A stretch of 64,000 nt of DNA, taken from assembly GCA_000308255.3 (NCBI GenBank), contig HG326665.1, forward strand, positions 138,672 through 202,671, in the 5' to 3' direction. Position 1 is the first letter of the stretch, and every line of letters begins with the position of its first letter. A model generated the notes under the pieces. It was not told where the DNA came from and made no database searches. It saw nothing but the letters and a program-made list of their open reading frames with translations. The position numbers and the translations under genes are program-made. The stretch comes from Anaerococcus pacaensis 9403502. GTDB taxonomy: Bacteria; Bacillota; Clostridia; Tissierellales; Peptoniphilaceae. Of this stretch, positions 8,377 to 16,961 are shown one piece after another.

Positions 8377-9370
8377 AAAATTGTTCTGGATTGGTAAAGA
8401 TCATATCTATCATAAAAAACTTATCATCTTTTACTGGGTCAATTTTTATACCCAAATCATCTGAAAAAGACTTTACAAGATATAAACCCAGTCCAGTTGA
8501 ATCATCTCTTCTACTGTTAGTACCTGTATAGGACTTATCAAATAAAAAAGCATAGTCTCTATCACTAGGTTTGCTCCCATCATTTGATATCCTAAAACTT
8601 ATCTCATCTGTGGCAATTATATCAAAAACAACCTTGCTTTCGGCATATTTTACACAATTTGAAATGATTTGTGATATCATAAAAACTAAGGTATTGTAAT
8701 CACTTATTACATATGTATCGACTAGATTATTTATTACTAGGAGTTCTTTTTCCAATATTATAGGATAGTATTCTACCAAAGCATCGTCTAAGGCCTCTTT
8801 CAAATTTATAAGATCCATACTATAATCTTTTTTACTTGATGTAGATCTAGCATAATAGAGTATGATATCAAGCTTAGTTTTTATTTGTTGATTTGATAGG
8901 TATAATTTTTGGTACAGATTATCATCCATTACACTCTTATTATTTTCTAAGACTAAGGATAAGCCACTTATTGGGGTTTTTATATCATGGGCCCATTTTT
9001 CAATTAGGTCCCTATAATTTATTAGCTCAGACCTATTAAATTCATACTTAGATAAAAGATTTTTTTGATTATTAAATATTTTCTCTATTAAAAACCTATA
9101 GTCTTCCCCTAGTTCAGATGAAAGCTCATCTACTAGCCTATAGTCCATTTCTTTATAAAACTTAAGCAATAAATTCTTAATTCTTTTTTGCCTAGCAATC
9201 TCGCTTACAATAACTATAAAGCAAATTAAAATGCTATATAGAATCAAAAAACCTAATATTTTGCCAAAATTTTCTACATCCAATATTTTCATTATAAGTA
9301 TAAATATTAATAAACAACTTATTGACAGCCCAATTTGTCTTATTGAATTCCTCATAAAACTATATTTCAT
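8375..9370 (-). CDS. BceS-like intramembrane-sensing histidine kinase
   Basis: A 331-residue sensor kinase with two closely spaced N-terminal helices (about 13-29 and 36-56) and almost no extracellular loop, the hallmark of intramembrane-sensing kinases that read the state of a partner BceAB transporter. The phospho-acceptor is H128 in KWAHDIKTPISGLSL. The ATPase part shows SNCVKYAESK (N-box) and DSTGLGLYLVKSFSDDLG (G-box). Its start overlaps the response-regulator stop by 4 nt. In known systems the target is detoxification of cell-wall-active peptides such as bacitracin; that is expected here but the ligand is not shown. Confidence 0.92.
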   Translation of the reverse strand: MKYSFMRNSIRQIGLSISCLLIFILIMKILDVENFGKILGFLILYSILICFIVIVSEIARQKRIKNLLLKFYKEMDYRLVDELSSELGEDYRFLIEKIFNNQKNLLSKYEFNRSELINYRDLIEKWAHDIKTPISGLSLVLENNKSVMDDNLYQKLYLSNQQIKTKLDIILYYARSTSSKKDYSMDLINLKEALDDALVEYYPIILEKELLVINNLVDTYVISDYNTLVFMISQIISNCVKYAESKVVFDIIATDEISFRISNDGSKPSDRDYAFLFDKSYTGTNSRRDDSTGLGLYLVKSFSDDLGIKIDPVKDDKFFMIDMIFTNPEQF

Positions 9371-10044
9371 ATTTTTTCAACATCCAATCTATAGCCATAT
9401 CCCCTATGAGTTTCAATAGCATCGTTAAGGCCTATCAACTTCAATTTTTTTCTCAATCTATTTATATTTACTTGCAAGATATTCTCATCAATATATCTTG
9501 TATGCCATCCAGCTTCTAGTAAATCATCTTTGGATACTGCCTTTGGACTTAAATTCATAAGCACTTCTAATAGGTCACTTTCTATTTGACTAAGGATAGT
9601 AAATGAGTTTTTATAAGTTATCTTATTGGTAGATGTCTCTAGTATTAAATCTTTTACTCTAAGTTGGTCAGAAAATTTTGAGTATATACTTAACAATTTA
9701 TTAGTGCGAGCTATTAATCTACTCGATAGGATGGGTTTAGTTAGGAACTCATCTGCACCTAGGTCAAAGCTCTTTAATTCATCGTCTAGCTTATTTCTGC
9801 TAGTTAAGATTAAAACTGGTATAGAGGAATTTTCCTTTAAGAAAGATAGAATTTCATAGCCACTTGCCCCGGGAAGGTTTAAATCAAGTACAATTAAATC
9901 CACATCGGGGATTTCTATTTTATAAGGATCATCTACAAATCTCTCTAGACTCATCACATCAAAACCATGGGATAAGTATATGTTTTTTAGTTCCTCTACA
10001 ATCATCTTATCATCTTCTATTATAAAAACTTTTTTCTTATTCAT
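9367..10044 (-). CDS. BceR-like OmpR-family response regulator
   Basis: Receiver domain (about 1-115) with the acidic pocket IIEDD and phospho-acceptor D54 in IVLDLNLPGASGYE, the switch-region LILTSR and the conserved lysine in DEFLTKPI. A winged-helix DNA-binding domain follows, with VNINRLRKKL and THRGYGYRL near the C-terminus. ATG at 10044 with GAGGG 7 nt upstream is preferred over a TTG six codons earlier. The gene overlaps the permease stop by 8 nt and the kinase start by 4 nt, so all are coupled. It presumably regulates the adjacent transporter and perhaps the 12722-13429 gene. Confidence 0.93.
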   Translation of the reverse strand: MNKKKVFIIEDDKMIVEELKNIYLSHGFDVMSLERFVDDPYKIEIPDVDLIVLDLNLPGASGYEILSFLKENSSIPVLILTSRNKLDDELKSFDLGADEFLTKPILSSRLIARTNKLLSIYSKFSDQLRVKDLILETSTNKITYKNSFTILSQIESDLLEVLMNLSPKAVSKDDLLEAGWHTRYIDENILQVNINRLRKKLKLIGLNDAIETHRGYGYRLDVEKI

Positions 10045-11908
10045 AATTAACCCTCTTATCAAAAATCACTTTTCTACAAGCGAATAAGACCCCTAGGCCT
10101 ATTAGTGGAACAAATAGGACTTTTAATACATTTAAAAGCTTGATTTCATTCGAAATAAAGTTTGAACCTATCAAGTCAAATGTATATAAGTAAAAGATGT
10201 AGTTTATAAGGGATAGACAATAAAATAAACTATAGGCCCTCTTTATAAAGCTTTTTTTGATACTTAGCAGAGTCTTATCAGAGTAACCCAGTAGGCTTAA
10301 TATTTTAAAGTCATTATCTTTCTCATTTAGAAATATAAGAATATTTATGGCTAAGAATAATCCACTCATGATAATCAGTATTAAAGAAAGGTAAGTAACT
10401 AAAAATATTCTTGATAGTATAGTATTATAAGAATTTTTCATCATCCATACTAGGGATTCAAATTTAATATTTCTAGCAAAAAAATCATTCCTTATATTTT
10501 CTAGAGCCTGATTTTTTCCATATTTACTTAAGTAATCATCAGATACTATAAAATTATATGCTTTAGCTTCCCTCAATCCATTTAGTCTATCAAAAATATC
10601 ATCGCTTACTACATATATATTTGTTTGTAAGACTTGGTTATTCGCAAATATTATATCTGACCTGTCTACAGCTACGACTTTAAAATCTAGGTCATTTATC
10701 CTTACATGTAAATTATTCTTAGAAATATATTCATTTACTAGCTTATAGTTTGACCGATCTAGTCCGTTTGAATAAAGAAATATAGTTTCTCGATCTTCAA
10801 TTTCTAAGGCTCCACTTGCAAAGATTTTTTTATAGGTCGAATAATTCATTATTTTATTACCTGATACAGGGTAATTATTTTCGAAATCAACTATATTTGA
10901 GATTTCATTTTTAAAGCTTTTATCTTCGATTTGATTATTTTCACTTATATATACTGGATATATATCAGAAAATATTTGAGAACCACTACTTGATTCTCTA
11001 ATTTCTTTTATCAAATCCGCGTCTTCAAATACTGTAAAATGTGGCCTTTGATCCAAATTGCTTATATTATATTCTAACTCATTACTTGCCCAGTAGAGGT
11101 TTGTTAATGCAATGGTTAAGGATAAAGTAATAAAGATCAGCATAGTTTTTCCTTGATTTATAAATTCTATAAACAAGGCCTTTTTAAAGCTAATATCTTC
11201 CGACCTTTGCCTAAACTTATTTAGGAATAATAAAAATAAAAGCTCGGCTAGTATAAGGAAATAAATCATTTTGTTTGAAAATAAAGCTTTAGATGAAATG
11301 TAATATACGAAGCTTAGAAGTAAAATTACCTCAACCATAAATCCATATTCATATCTAGGCTTATCAACAGGGTATTTCCTGACATTTAATATAAGTGTGA
11401 TTATTAGTGAACCTGTTATAAATAGAAGTAGAAAGAGAATAGTCAGTCCTATAGCTCTTATATCGATATTTAGTCTGTGAGATCCAATTTCTAAATCAAG
11501 TAGGAGAATTGATAGTAAATCTACTAACTCTGATAAAAAAATTCCTATCCCCAAGCCTATAACTATAGCAATAATAAGATCAACAATCATAGATTCAAAC
11601 AGGGCTTTAAATAACCCATATTTATTGATGCCTAACTTAGCCAAAGTCTTTATATCATCCTCTCTACTTTTTATCGCAAAGCTTAGGGCATAATAGTTTA
11701 AGATTGCAAATAAGCCGATAGTAAGTTTATAAATATTATTTACATTCATTATCACTGATGTCTTAGCATCAGTATATAAGTAGGTGAACAACTCACTATT
11801 TCCTATGCTTATTATCATATATGAGAAAACTATAAATATAATAAAAATCTTCAAGTTTAAATTATTTGATTGTTTTAAAGTTAATCTAATTTTAAGATTT
11901 CTATCCAT
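10037..11908 (-). CDS. BceB-like FtsX-family ABC transporter permease
   Basis: A 623-residue permease with one N-terminal helix, groups of helices to about residue 280, a roughly 200-residue extracellular domain between helices (about 285-490), and three C-terminal helices. This is the ten-helix BceB architecture, in which the large loop senses or binds the antimicrobial peptide and the permease signals to the kinase. A FtsX motif can be seen around KTLAKLGINKYGLFKAL and again at FKILSLLGYSDKTLLSIKKS. It lies 6 nt downstream of the ATPase gene. The sequence is divergent, so the substrate is open. Confidence 0.9.
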   Translation of the reverse strand: MDRNLKIRLTLKQSNNLNLKIFIIFIVFSYMIISIGNSELFTYLYTDAKTSVIMNVNNIYKLTIGLFAILNYYALSFAIKSREDDIKTLAKLGINKYGLFKALFESMIVDLIIAIVIGLGIGIFLSELVDLLSILLLDLEIGSHRLNIDIRAIGLTILFLLLFITGSLIITLILNVRKYPVDKPRYEYGFMVEVILLLSFVYYISSKALFSNKMIYFLILAELLFLLFLNKFRQRSEDISFKKALFIEFINQGKTMLIFITLSLTIALTNLYWASNELEYNISNLDQRPHFTVFEDADLIKEIRESSSGSQIFSDIYPVYISENNQIEDKSFKNEISNIVDFENNYPVSGNKIMNYSTYKKIFASGALEIEDRETIFLYSNGLDRSNYKLVNEYISKNNLHVRINDLDFKVVAVDRSDIIFANNQVLQTNIYVVSDDIFDRLNGLREAKAYNFIVSDDYLSKYGKNQALENIRNDFFARNIKFESLVWMMKNSYNTILSRIFLVTYLSLILIIMSGLFLAINILIFLNEKDNDFKILSLLGYSDKTLLSIKKSFIKRAYSLFYCLSLINYIFYLYTFDLIGSNFISNEIKLLNVLKVLFVPLIGLGVLFACRKVIFDKRVNYE

Positions 11909-11914
11909 AATAAC

Positions 11915-12667
11915 TCATAAAATGATTTGTTTATTTGCCTTAATTATCCTATTATAAAAATCTCTCTGACTTTCATTATCTTTCATCATCAATTCATTTA
12001 TAATTTGACCATCTTTTAAAAATAAAATCCTATCAGAATAGCTTGCAGCGTAAGTATCGTGAGTCACCATGATAATTGTTGTAGCATAGAGGTGGTTGAT
12101 TTCTTTTAAAATCTCAAGCAAGGCCCTAGAACTTTTAGAATCTAGGGCTCCTGTGGGCTCATCTGCTAATATAACTTTAGGAGATATAGCTATGGCTCTA
12201 AGGGCGGCTATCCTTTGTTTTTGTCCACCTGATATATCCCTAGGATATTTATTTAAAATATTATAAACATCCATTTGCCTAGCTATACTATTTATTTTAT
12301 TGATATCCCAACTTTTATTATGGATTTTAAAAGGAATCAGAATGTTTTCTAGACATGTCATAGTATCAATGAGCTTAAAGTCTTGGAATATATAAGAAAT
12401 CTTATTTCCCTTTATACTTTCCAATTCTGATCTTGTAAATTCATTCATATTTTTCCCTTCAAATATGATTTCTCCATTACTGGGCTTACTAATACCCGCT
12501 ATCATATCTAAAAGGCTAGTTTTTCCAGAGCCACTGGTTCCCATTATAACTAGAAACTCGCCATCTAAGACATCAAAGCTTACCTCATCTACTGCCTTAA
12601 ATATATTTTTTCCAAAACCAAAGGTCTTATCAAGATAATTTATTTCTAATATCCTTTTAAACTCCAT
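11915..12667 (-). CDS. BceA-like ABC transporter ATPase
   Basis: A 250-residue ATPase of the MacB/BceA class that powers the FtsX-like permease. Walker A GTSGSGKTSLLD, signature SGGQKQRIAALRAI, Walker B VILADEPTGALD, and the switch histidine in IIMVTHD are all present. ADEPTGALDSK is typical of lipoprotein- and peptide-exporter ATPases. It is first in the bceABRS-like operon. A weak terminator-like hairpin separates it from the upstream membrane-anchored gene, so it may have its own promoter or be read through. Confidence 0.94.
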   Translation of the reverse strand: MEFKRILEINYLDKTFGFGKNIFKAVDEVSFDVLDGEFLVIMGTSGSGKTSLLDMIAGISKPSNGEIIFEGKNMNEFTRSELESIKGNKISYIFQDFKLIDTMTCLENILIPFKIHNKSWDINKINSIARQMDVYNILNKYPRDISGGQKQRIAALRAIAISPKVILADEPTGALDSKSSRALLEILKEINHLYATTIIMVTHDTYAASYSDRILFLKDGQIINELMMKDNESQRDFYNRIIKANKQIIL

Positions 12668-12695
12668 ATCCTACCTCAAAAAACTCATTACCTAT

Positions 12696-12720
12696 AAAAA
12701 GAAAACTGCTTAATTAGCAG
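12696..12720 (-). terminator. Weak terminator after the 12722-13429 gene
   Basis: Short stem CTGCT / AGCAG (12706-12720) just past the stop, followed on the minus strand by TTTTCTTTTT. The stem has only five pairs, so it is probably partial. Confidence 0.5.
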
Positions 12721-12721
12721 C

Positions 12722-13429
12722 TTACTTTAAATCAGAAATATCATCAGTATAAGTGAGATTTTCTGTTAATTTTATATATTTATCATAAAGGGCAAGTACA
12801 TCTTGATCCACTTCAACTAATTTACTAGTGACCTTTCCTTGACTATTATCTAGGTAAGTCTCATATAAGTTAGCATTATGGTCATATAGACTATAACCAA
12901 TGTTTAAGTCATCTGTAGTATCTACTTTATAGCCATACTCAGTCTTCTCTACAGTATCATCAGGATCTAGTTCTCTCACTACACCCAATTCTCCAAAGCT
13001 TAATTCATTTGTTGTGCTTATTAGTGGTAGGTTATGATCAGATCTCTTATCGGCATGGTAAATGTTTTTACTTGTATCAATCCATGTCCTATCATCGCCT
13101 TTAGATAAGAATATATTGGTATTCCCATCAGTCCTTATTTGACCGTCTATAAATATATCATTAGCTTGGTCAGTAGCTGTCAGATGGATATAATTGATAC
13201 TCCCATCATCTGAACTTACCTGCCAAAACTCAGCTTCATCACGCTCTACTTTATTTTCTAATTTATCAACAAATTCTCTTGTAACTTCATCAGCATTTTC
13301 TTTGATAGCCACAATCTCTGCTCTCATCTGCTCATTTTCTTCTTGGTAGTAGTTATCGTTAAATCCAGCAAAGATTCCCACTCCTGCTAGTACCACTAGG
13401 CCCAATAACAAAACATTTTTCTTTTTCAT
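12722..13429 (-). CDS. Membrane-anchored extracytoplasmic protein of unknown function
   Basis: A 235-residue protein with an N-terminal signal-anchor (KKKNVLLLGLVVLAGVGIFAGF), then a charged helical stretch (about 28-65) and a beta-rich acidic domain with many Asp/Thr turns. No cysteine lipobox and no sorting signal is visible. GGAGGATATT precedes the ATG. A perfect 12-nt inverted repeat lies in its promoter region. It sits directly upstream of the Bce-like operon on the same strand, so it may be an accessory protein of that response, but no family is recognised. Confidence 0.75.
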   Translation of the reverse strand: MKKKNVLLLGLVVLAGVGIFAGFNDNYYQEENEQMRAEIVAIKENADEVTREFVDKLENKVERDEAEFWQVSSDDGSINYIHLTATDQANDIFIDGQIRTDGNTNIFLSKGDDRTWIDTSKNIYHADKRSDHNLPLISTTNELSFGELGVVRELDPDDTVEKTEYGYKVDTTDDLNIGYSLYDHNANLYETYLDNSQGKVTSKLVEVDQDVLALYDKYIKLTENLTYTDDISDLK

Positions 13430-13444
13430 AATATCCTCCTTTGT

Positions 13445-13489
13445 TTGTAATTAAATAATATCACGCTTACTTTATTAATTTAATTACAA
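13445..13489. promoter_or_regulatory. Perfect inverted repeat, possible operator
   Basis: TTGTAATTAAAT (13445-13456) and ATTTAATTACAA (13478-13489) are perfect inverted copies separated by 21 nt. They lie between the helicase-operon end and the start of the membrane-anchored gene, upstream of its RBS. This could be the binding site of a dimeric regulator such as the adjacent BceR-like protein. The high AT content means a chance palindrome is not excluded. Confidence 0.45.
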
Positions 13490-13521
13490 GTTTTGTAAGG
13501 ATGGATATTAAAAATAATAAG

Positions 13522-15639
13522 CTATATTTCTAATCCATGTTCATCTATGTCTACTTCTAAATATTCATAAGTATCCTTTAGGTCTAATAGATTATTTATT
13601 ATATATTCAATCCTTAGCTCAAAAGGAACGAGCATCATGTATTTGTATGGGGTGAGACATGCCGTCACTACCCCTTCTTCATTTTTTAAAAAATTAAATA
13701 TTTGCTTTCTGGTGACAGGATTTATCCTACATTCCTCAAATACCTCTCCTGTATCAGGCCCGCAGACCATGCTGTCTGCTTCTGATATGAAGTAGGAGTT
13801 GGATTTGCTTTTTACATTAAACATCACTGCCAAGGTGCGGTTGACCTTGGTGCCCTTAAAGGTCATCAGTCCCAGGTAGTCATCTTCTATACTGATTGGA
13901 TACTTATATGGCTTTAGGTCCTTGTGTAGTTCCATCAGAAACGGCTTAGTCTCGTCATCAAATTCAAATTCATTAGGGTTATCTATGATAAATCTCATGC
14001 GCTCTCTGATGATTGGGCTTATATCGACTGCTCCTGCTGATAGGAACTTTGGCGGTGCCCCTTGATTTGAAGCTGATACTCTGATTTTTTTTGTTTCTCT
14101 ATTTATCCTATCTATTTTCCGTACAGAACCAGCAAGGATGATGCGGGCCTCTTCTTGGATTTCTGGCCTTAGTTCAATTTCACCAATTTTCCCAGACTCA
14201 TTGTAGACTGCATAGGCCTGAGCTGTAAGGAATTGATTGTAGAATCTACCCATATACATCAACTTATCAAGCTCCATACCAGTGATAACCTCATCTTCAA
14301 GGATTTCTATAAAACCATTTTCTTCTAAATGGTCTGTAATCATCTCAAATTCTTCATCTGTGATATCAGAGAAAGTTGCTAATGTTTTATTGAGATACTT
14401 ATACTCTTCTATAGAAAGCCCATAGTTTTCAAGTAGTACTGATAGGACTTGGTGGGCAAATACATCGTAGGCCTTGACAGTTTTCTCTATTTCATCTAGG
14501 ACTCCCTCTTCAAATAAACTAATGGCAGCCATGGCTTGGATGGCATCATAGACTCCGTGGGATATTTGATGGAGGATGGATTTTTTAGTTTTTCTACCAG
14601 ATCGTCCAAGCCTTTGGGCGAGAGATAGGACAGTATTTGGCGAACCAAATTGGACTACTGATGCTACCGAGCCGATATCTATACCGAGCTCTAGGGTCGA
14701 TGTAGCCACTATGATATATGATTCATTTTTTGCTTCCTTGGCAAATTCTTCTATTTCTTGTCTACGGATTTTGCTTACTGACGAGTGGTGGGCAAAGACT
14801 ACCGTATCATCACCATTATCCTCTATGATGTGTCTGAGACCTGATGCTATGAGCTCTACCTTTTCTCTAGAATTTGGAAAAATTAGCATAGAGCCTTCTT
14901 TGGAGTATTCGTACATGAGGTACATGTATTGGTTACTCATATTAATAGGTTCTGCTAAGTCGAATGTGTATTCGAGTTCGTTTGATGACTTGTCAACTAT
15001 AATATTTGTATCTCTACCATTAATAAAAAAGTCTTTGGCAAGCTGATAATTTGGCTCGCCGATGGTGGCTGATAGGCCAAGCATACGTGGGGCTTCATAG
15101 GAATATCTAAGCATCCTGCCAAGGAGCGACTTTAGTTGGAGGCCTCTATTGCCAGACAAAAAGCTATGGATTTCATCAACTATGATATATTGCACATCTC
15201 TAAATAAAATCTTGGCCACTTCAGGCTTGCCTGAAAGCATGGCCTCGATGGATTCTGGAGTAATGAGAAGAATACCCCTAGGACTTTCAATTAGCGAATT
15301 TTTTTTAGACTTACTAGCCTCCCCATGCCAGGATGTGATAGGAATATTCATATCAAAGCACATATCTGTGATGCGTTTGAATTGGTCGTTTATAAGTGCA
15401 ATCAGGGGTGAAATATAGACAATTTTAACCCCACTATCCCATGAACTCACCTTGCTAATGGTCGGCAAAAATGCCGCCTCAGTCTTGCCGCTGGCAGTGG
15501 CTGCTGAAAGGATCAGATTATTGTCTGTCCCATAGATAGCTTTGATAGATGCATTTTGGATCCTTGTAAGCGATGGCCAACCCTTTTCGTGGATATAAAA
15601 GCGAAGTTCTCTATTTAATAAGCTATAGGCATCTGTCAT
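13522..15639 (-). CDS. Lhr/BrxHI-like superfamily II helicase
   Basis: A 705-residue DEAD/DEAH-type helicase. Motifs in order: Q-motif region, motif I ATASGKTEAA, motif II VDEIHSF, motif III LSATIG, and motif VI QRLGRSGR; the second RecA domain includes VATSTLELGIDIG. This set and the DEIH box fit the Lhr-like helicases, including BrxHI of BREX type 2. The C-terminal 330 residues are of unclear fold, with a likely winged-helix part. The ATG overlaps the stop of the ATPase gene by 4 nt, so the three genes 18696-13522 form one operon. It is the probable motor acting on DNA or RNA. No methylase, PglZ or PglX gene is present nearby. Confidence 0.9.
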   Translation of the reverse strand: MTDAYSLLNRELRFYIHEKGWPSLTRIQNASIKAIYGTDNNLILSAATASGKTEAAFLPTISKVSSWDSGVKIVYISPLIALINDQFKRITDMCFDMNIPITSWHGEASKSKKNSLIESPRGILLITPESIEAMLSGKPEVAKILFRDVQYIIVDEIHSFLSGNRGLQLKSLLGRMLRYSYEAPRMLGLSATIGEPNYQLAKDFFINGRDTNIIVDKSSNELEYTFDLAEPINMSNQYMYLMYEYSKEGSMLIFPNSREKVELIASGLRHIIEDNGDDTVVFAHHSSVSKIRRQEIEEFAKEAKNESYIIVATSTLELGIDIGSVASVVQFGSPNTVLSLAQRLGRSGRKTKKSILHQISHGVYDAIQAMAAISLFEEGVLDEIEKTVKAYDVFAHQVLSVLLENYGLSIEEYKYLNKTLATFSDITDEEFEMITDHLEENGFIEILEDEVITGMELDKLMYMGRFYNQFLTAQAYAVYNESGKIGEIELRPEIQEEARIILAGSVRKIDRINRETKKIRVSASNQGAPPKFLSAGAVDISPIIRERMRFIIDNPNEFEFDDETKPFLMELHKDLKPYKYPISIEDDYLGLMTFKGTKVNRTLAVMFNVKSKSNSYFISEADSMVCGPDTGEVFEECRINPVTRKQIFNFLKNEEGVVTACLTPYKYMMLVPFELRIEYIINNLLDLKDTYEYLEVDIDEHGLEI

Positions 15640-16961
15640 ATGATTTCAATCTCATCGTCATTGTCCATAGGGTCTTTGCCTATGGCTAGAACATTTTTAA
15701 ATTTATCAGCTATGATATCATGAATTGATACATCTTCATTTTGTCTCTTAAGGTCTAGGATTTCAATAAAGTCCTTGATAACTGCACGAGGGGTGAGGAA
15801 TTCATCAGCGCCAGGGCGGTTTAATTGGCCCTCCATGTAGAGGATGATATCTTCTTCTGCTATGTCGATTGATTCCTTGTAATTTACATTGTAAATATTG
15901 ACTAAGTTTTCAAGGAGTGTGTAAATTTCTTCATTAGAAAGAGGTTTTAGTGGCAACACGGTGCGGTTAGTGTTGATAAGCTTATTATCCATCCCATCTT
16001 CATTTCCAAGCCTACCTTTTAGAGCCCCATATGAACTCATGCCCCTATTTTGGTCGAAGATAGTCTTTCTAGTAGCACCAAAGTTGATAAAGAGTCCACG
16101 AGCGACACCTGATTTGGTTTCATTGTATATGTTTAAGATACGCTCGTAATTTCTCTCGCGAGTTACTGATTGTGGGAGCTTATAAAGATTTACTGCCTCA
16201 TCGAAATTTACTACATAGCCATCATAGCCGATTTCAAGGAAGAGTTCGGCAAGGTTTTTTAGGGCATCGAACCAATTGTCATCAGTTATTATTTGCCCAA
16301 TTCCTAATAGTTTTTTCGCTTCAGTTTTGGTCGAAATATCTCCCCTAATCCACCTGATGGCATCGTTTCTGAGAATTCTATTATTAGTTATAAAGCCCTC
16401 GTAATATTTCACAAGTGCTTGGCCAAATTCGTATGATAGACCAACAGAATTGAAATTTGAAATGGTATTTAGGATAAGGCTCATGACTTCTTCTTTGTAG
16501 GCACCAGCTATGATATCTGTAGTATTCACTCCTTTTGCCTCAGCCACTTCAGCAAAGATTTGATTCATCCATTCTTCTATGATGAAATCTAGGACATTGC
16601 CCGTTCTTGAAGTTCTCGTTTTGATATTATCCACCACTTCTGTATACAAAGCCACTGCCTTCCTGTCAGTTGCATAGAATCTCCTGGAAGGGTTGAGGTC
16701 TATAGTTGACACTATGAAGTTTTTTTGCAGGGCAATCTGTTCGATGGTGGCTAACATAAAACTCTTACCAGATCCAAAGTCCCCCACCCAAAAACGGATA
16801 TCAGACCCGCCATCAGAGATATTATCGAGGATTCTTACCACTTCTTCGACTTCGAGGTTGCGGCCGACAAGTAGGTGCTGGATGCCCATATTTGGCACCA
16901 CACCCCCTTCGAGTGACTTTATTATAACTGAGGCTTCCTTTGGATTTATCCTAATTTGCAT
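15636..16961 (-). CDS. BrxD-like P-loop ATPase (DUF2791 type)
   Basis: A 441-residue ATPase with Walker A in WVGDFGSGKSF and Walker B in YVVNFDEAVNLYKL. The N-terminal pattern (SLEGGVVPNMGIQHLLVGR before the P-loop) and the overall layout match the DUF2791/BrxD family, AAA+-like proteins next to BREX helicases and in other phage-defence loci. The C-terminal part contains a helical region with TPRAVIKDFIEILD. It overlaps both neighbours (11 nt upstream, 4 nt downstream). The tight coupling to a helicase and a TerB-C-like protein suggests a complex. The DUF2791 assignment is by recognition of motifs, not by a search. Confidence 0.8.
   Translation of the reverse strand: MQIRINPKEASVIIKSLEGGVVPNMGIQHLLVGRNLEVEEVVRILDNISDGGSDIRFWVGDFGSGKSFMLATIEQIALQKNFIVSTIDLNPSRRFYATDRKAVALYTEVVDNIKTRTSRTGNVLDFIIEEWMNQIFAEVAEAKGVNTTDIIAGAYKEEVMSLILNTISNFNSVGLSYEFGQALVKYYEGFITNNRILRNDAIRWIRGDISTKTEAKKLLGIGQIITDDNWFDALKNLAELFLEIGYDGYVVNFDEAVNLYKLPQSVTRERNYERILNIYNETKSGVARGLFINFGATRKTIFDQNRGMSSYGALKGRLGNEDGMDNKLINTNRTVLPLKPLSNEEIYTLLENLVNIYNVNYKESIDIAEEDIILYMEGQLNRPGADEFLTPRAVIKDFIEILDLKRQNEDVSIHDIIADKFKNVLAIGKDPMDNDDEIEII

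Noticed and set aside
10045..10062. Longer response regulator from a TTG start
   Set aside because: ATG at 10044 has a clear GAGGG site and gives the normal receiver N-terminus.
14576..15418. Antisense frames opposite the helicase
   Set aside because: They overlap conserved helicase motifs on the other strand and have no start signals.
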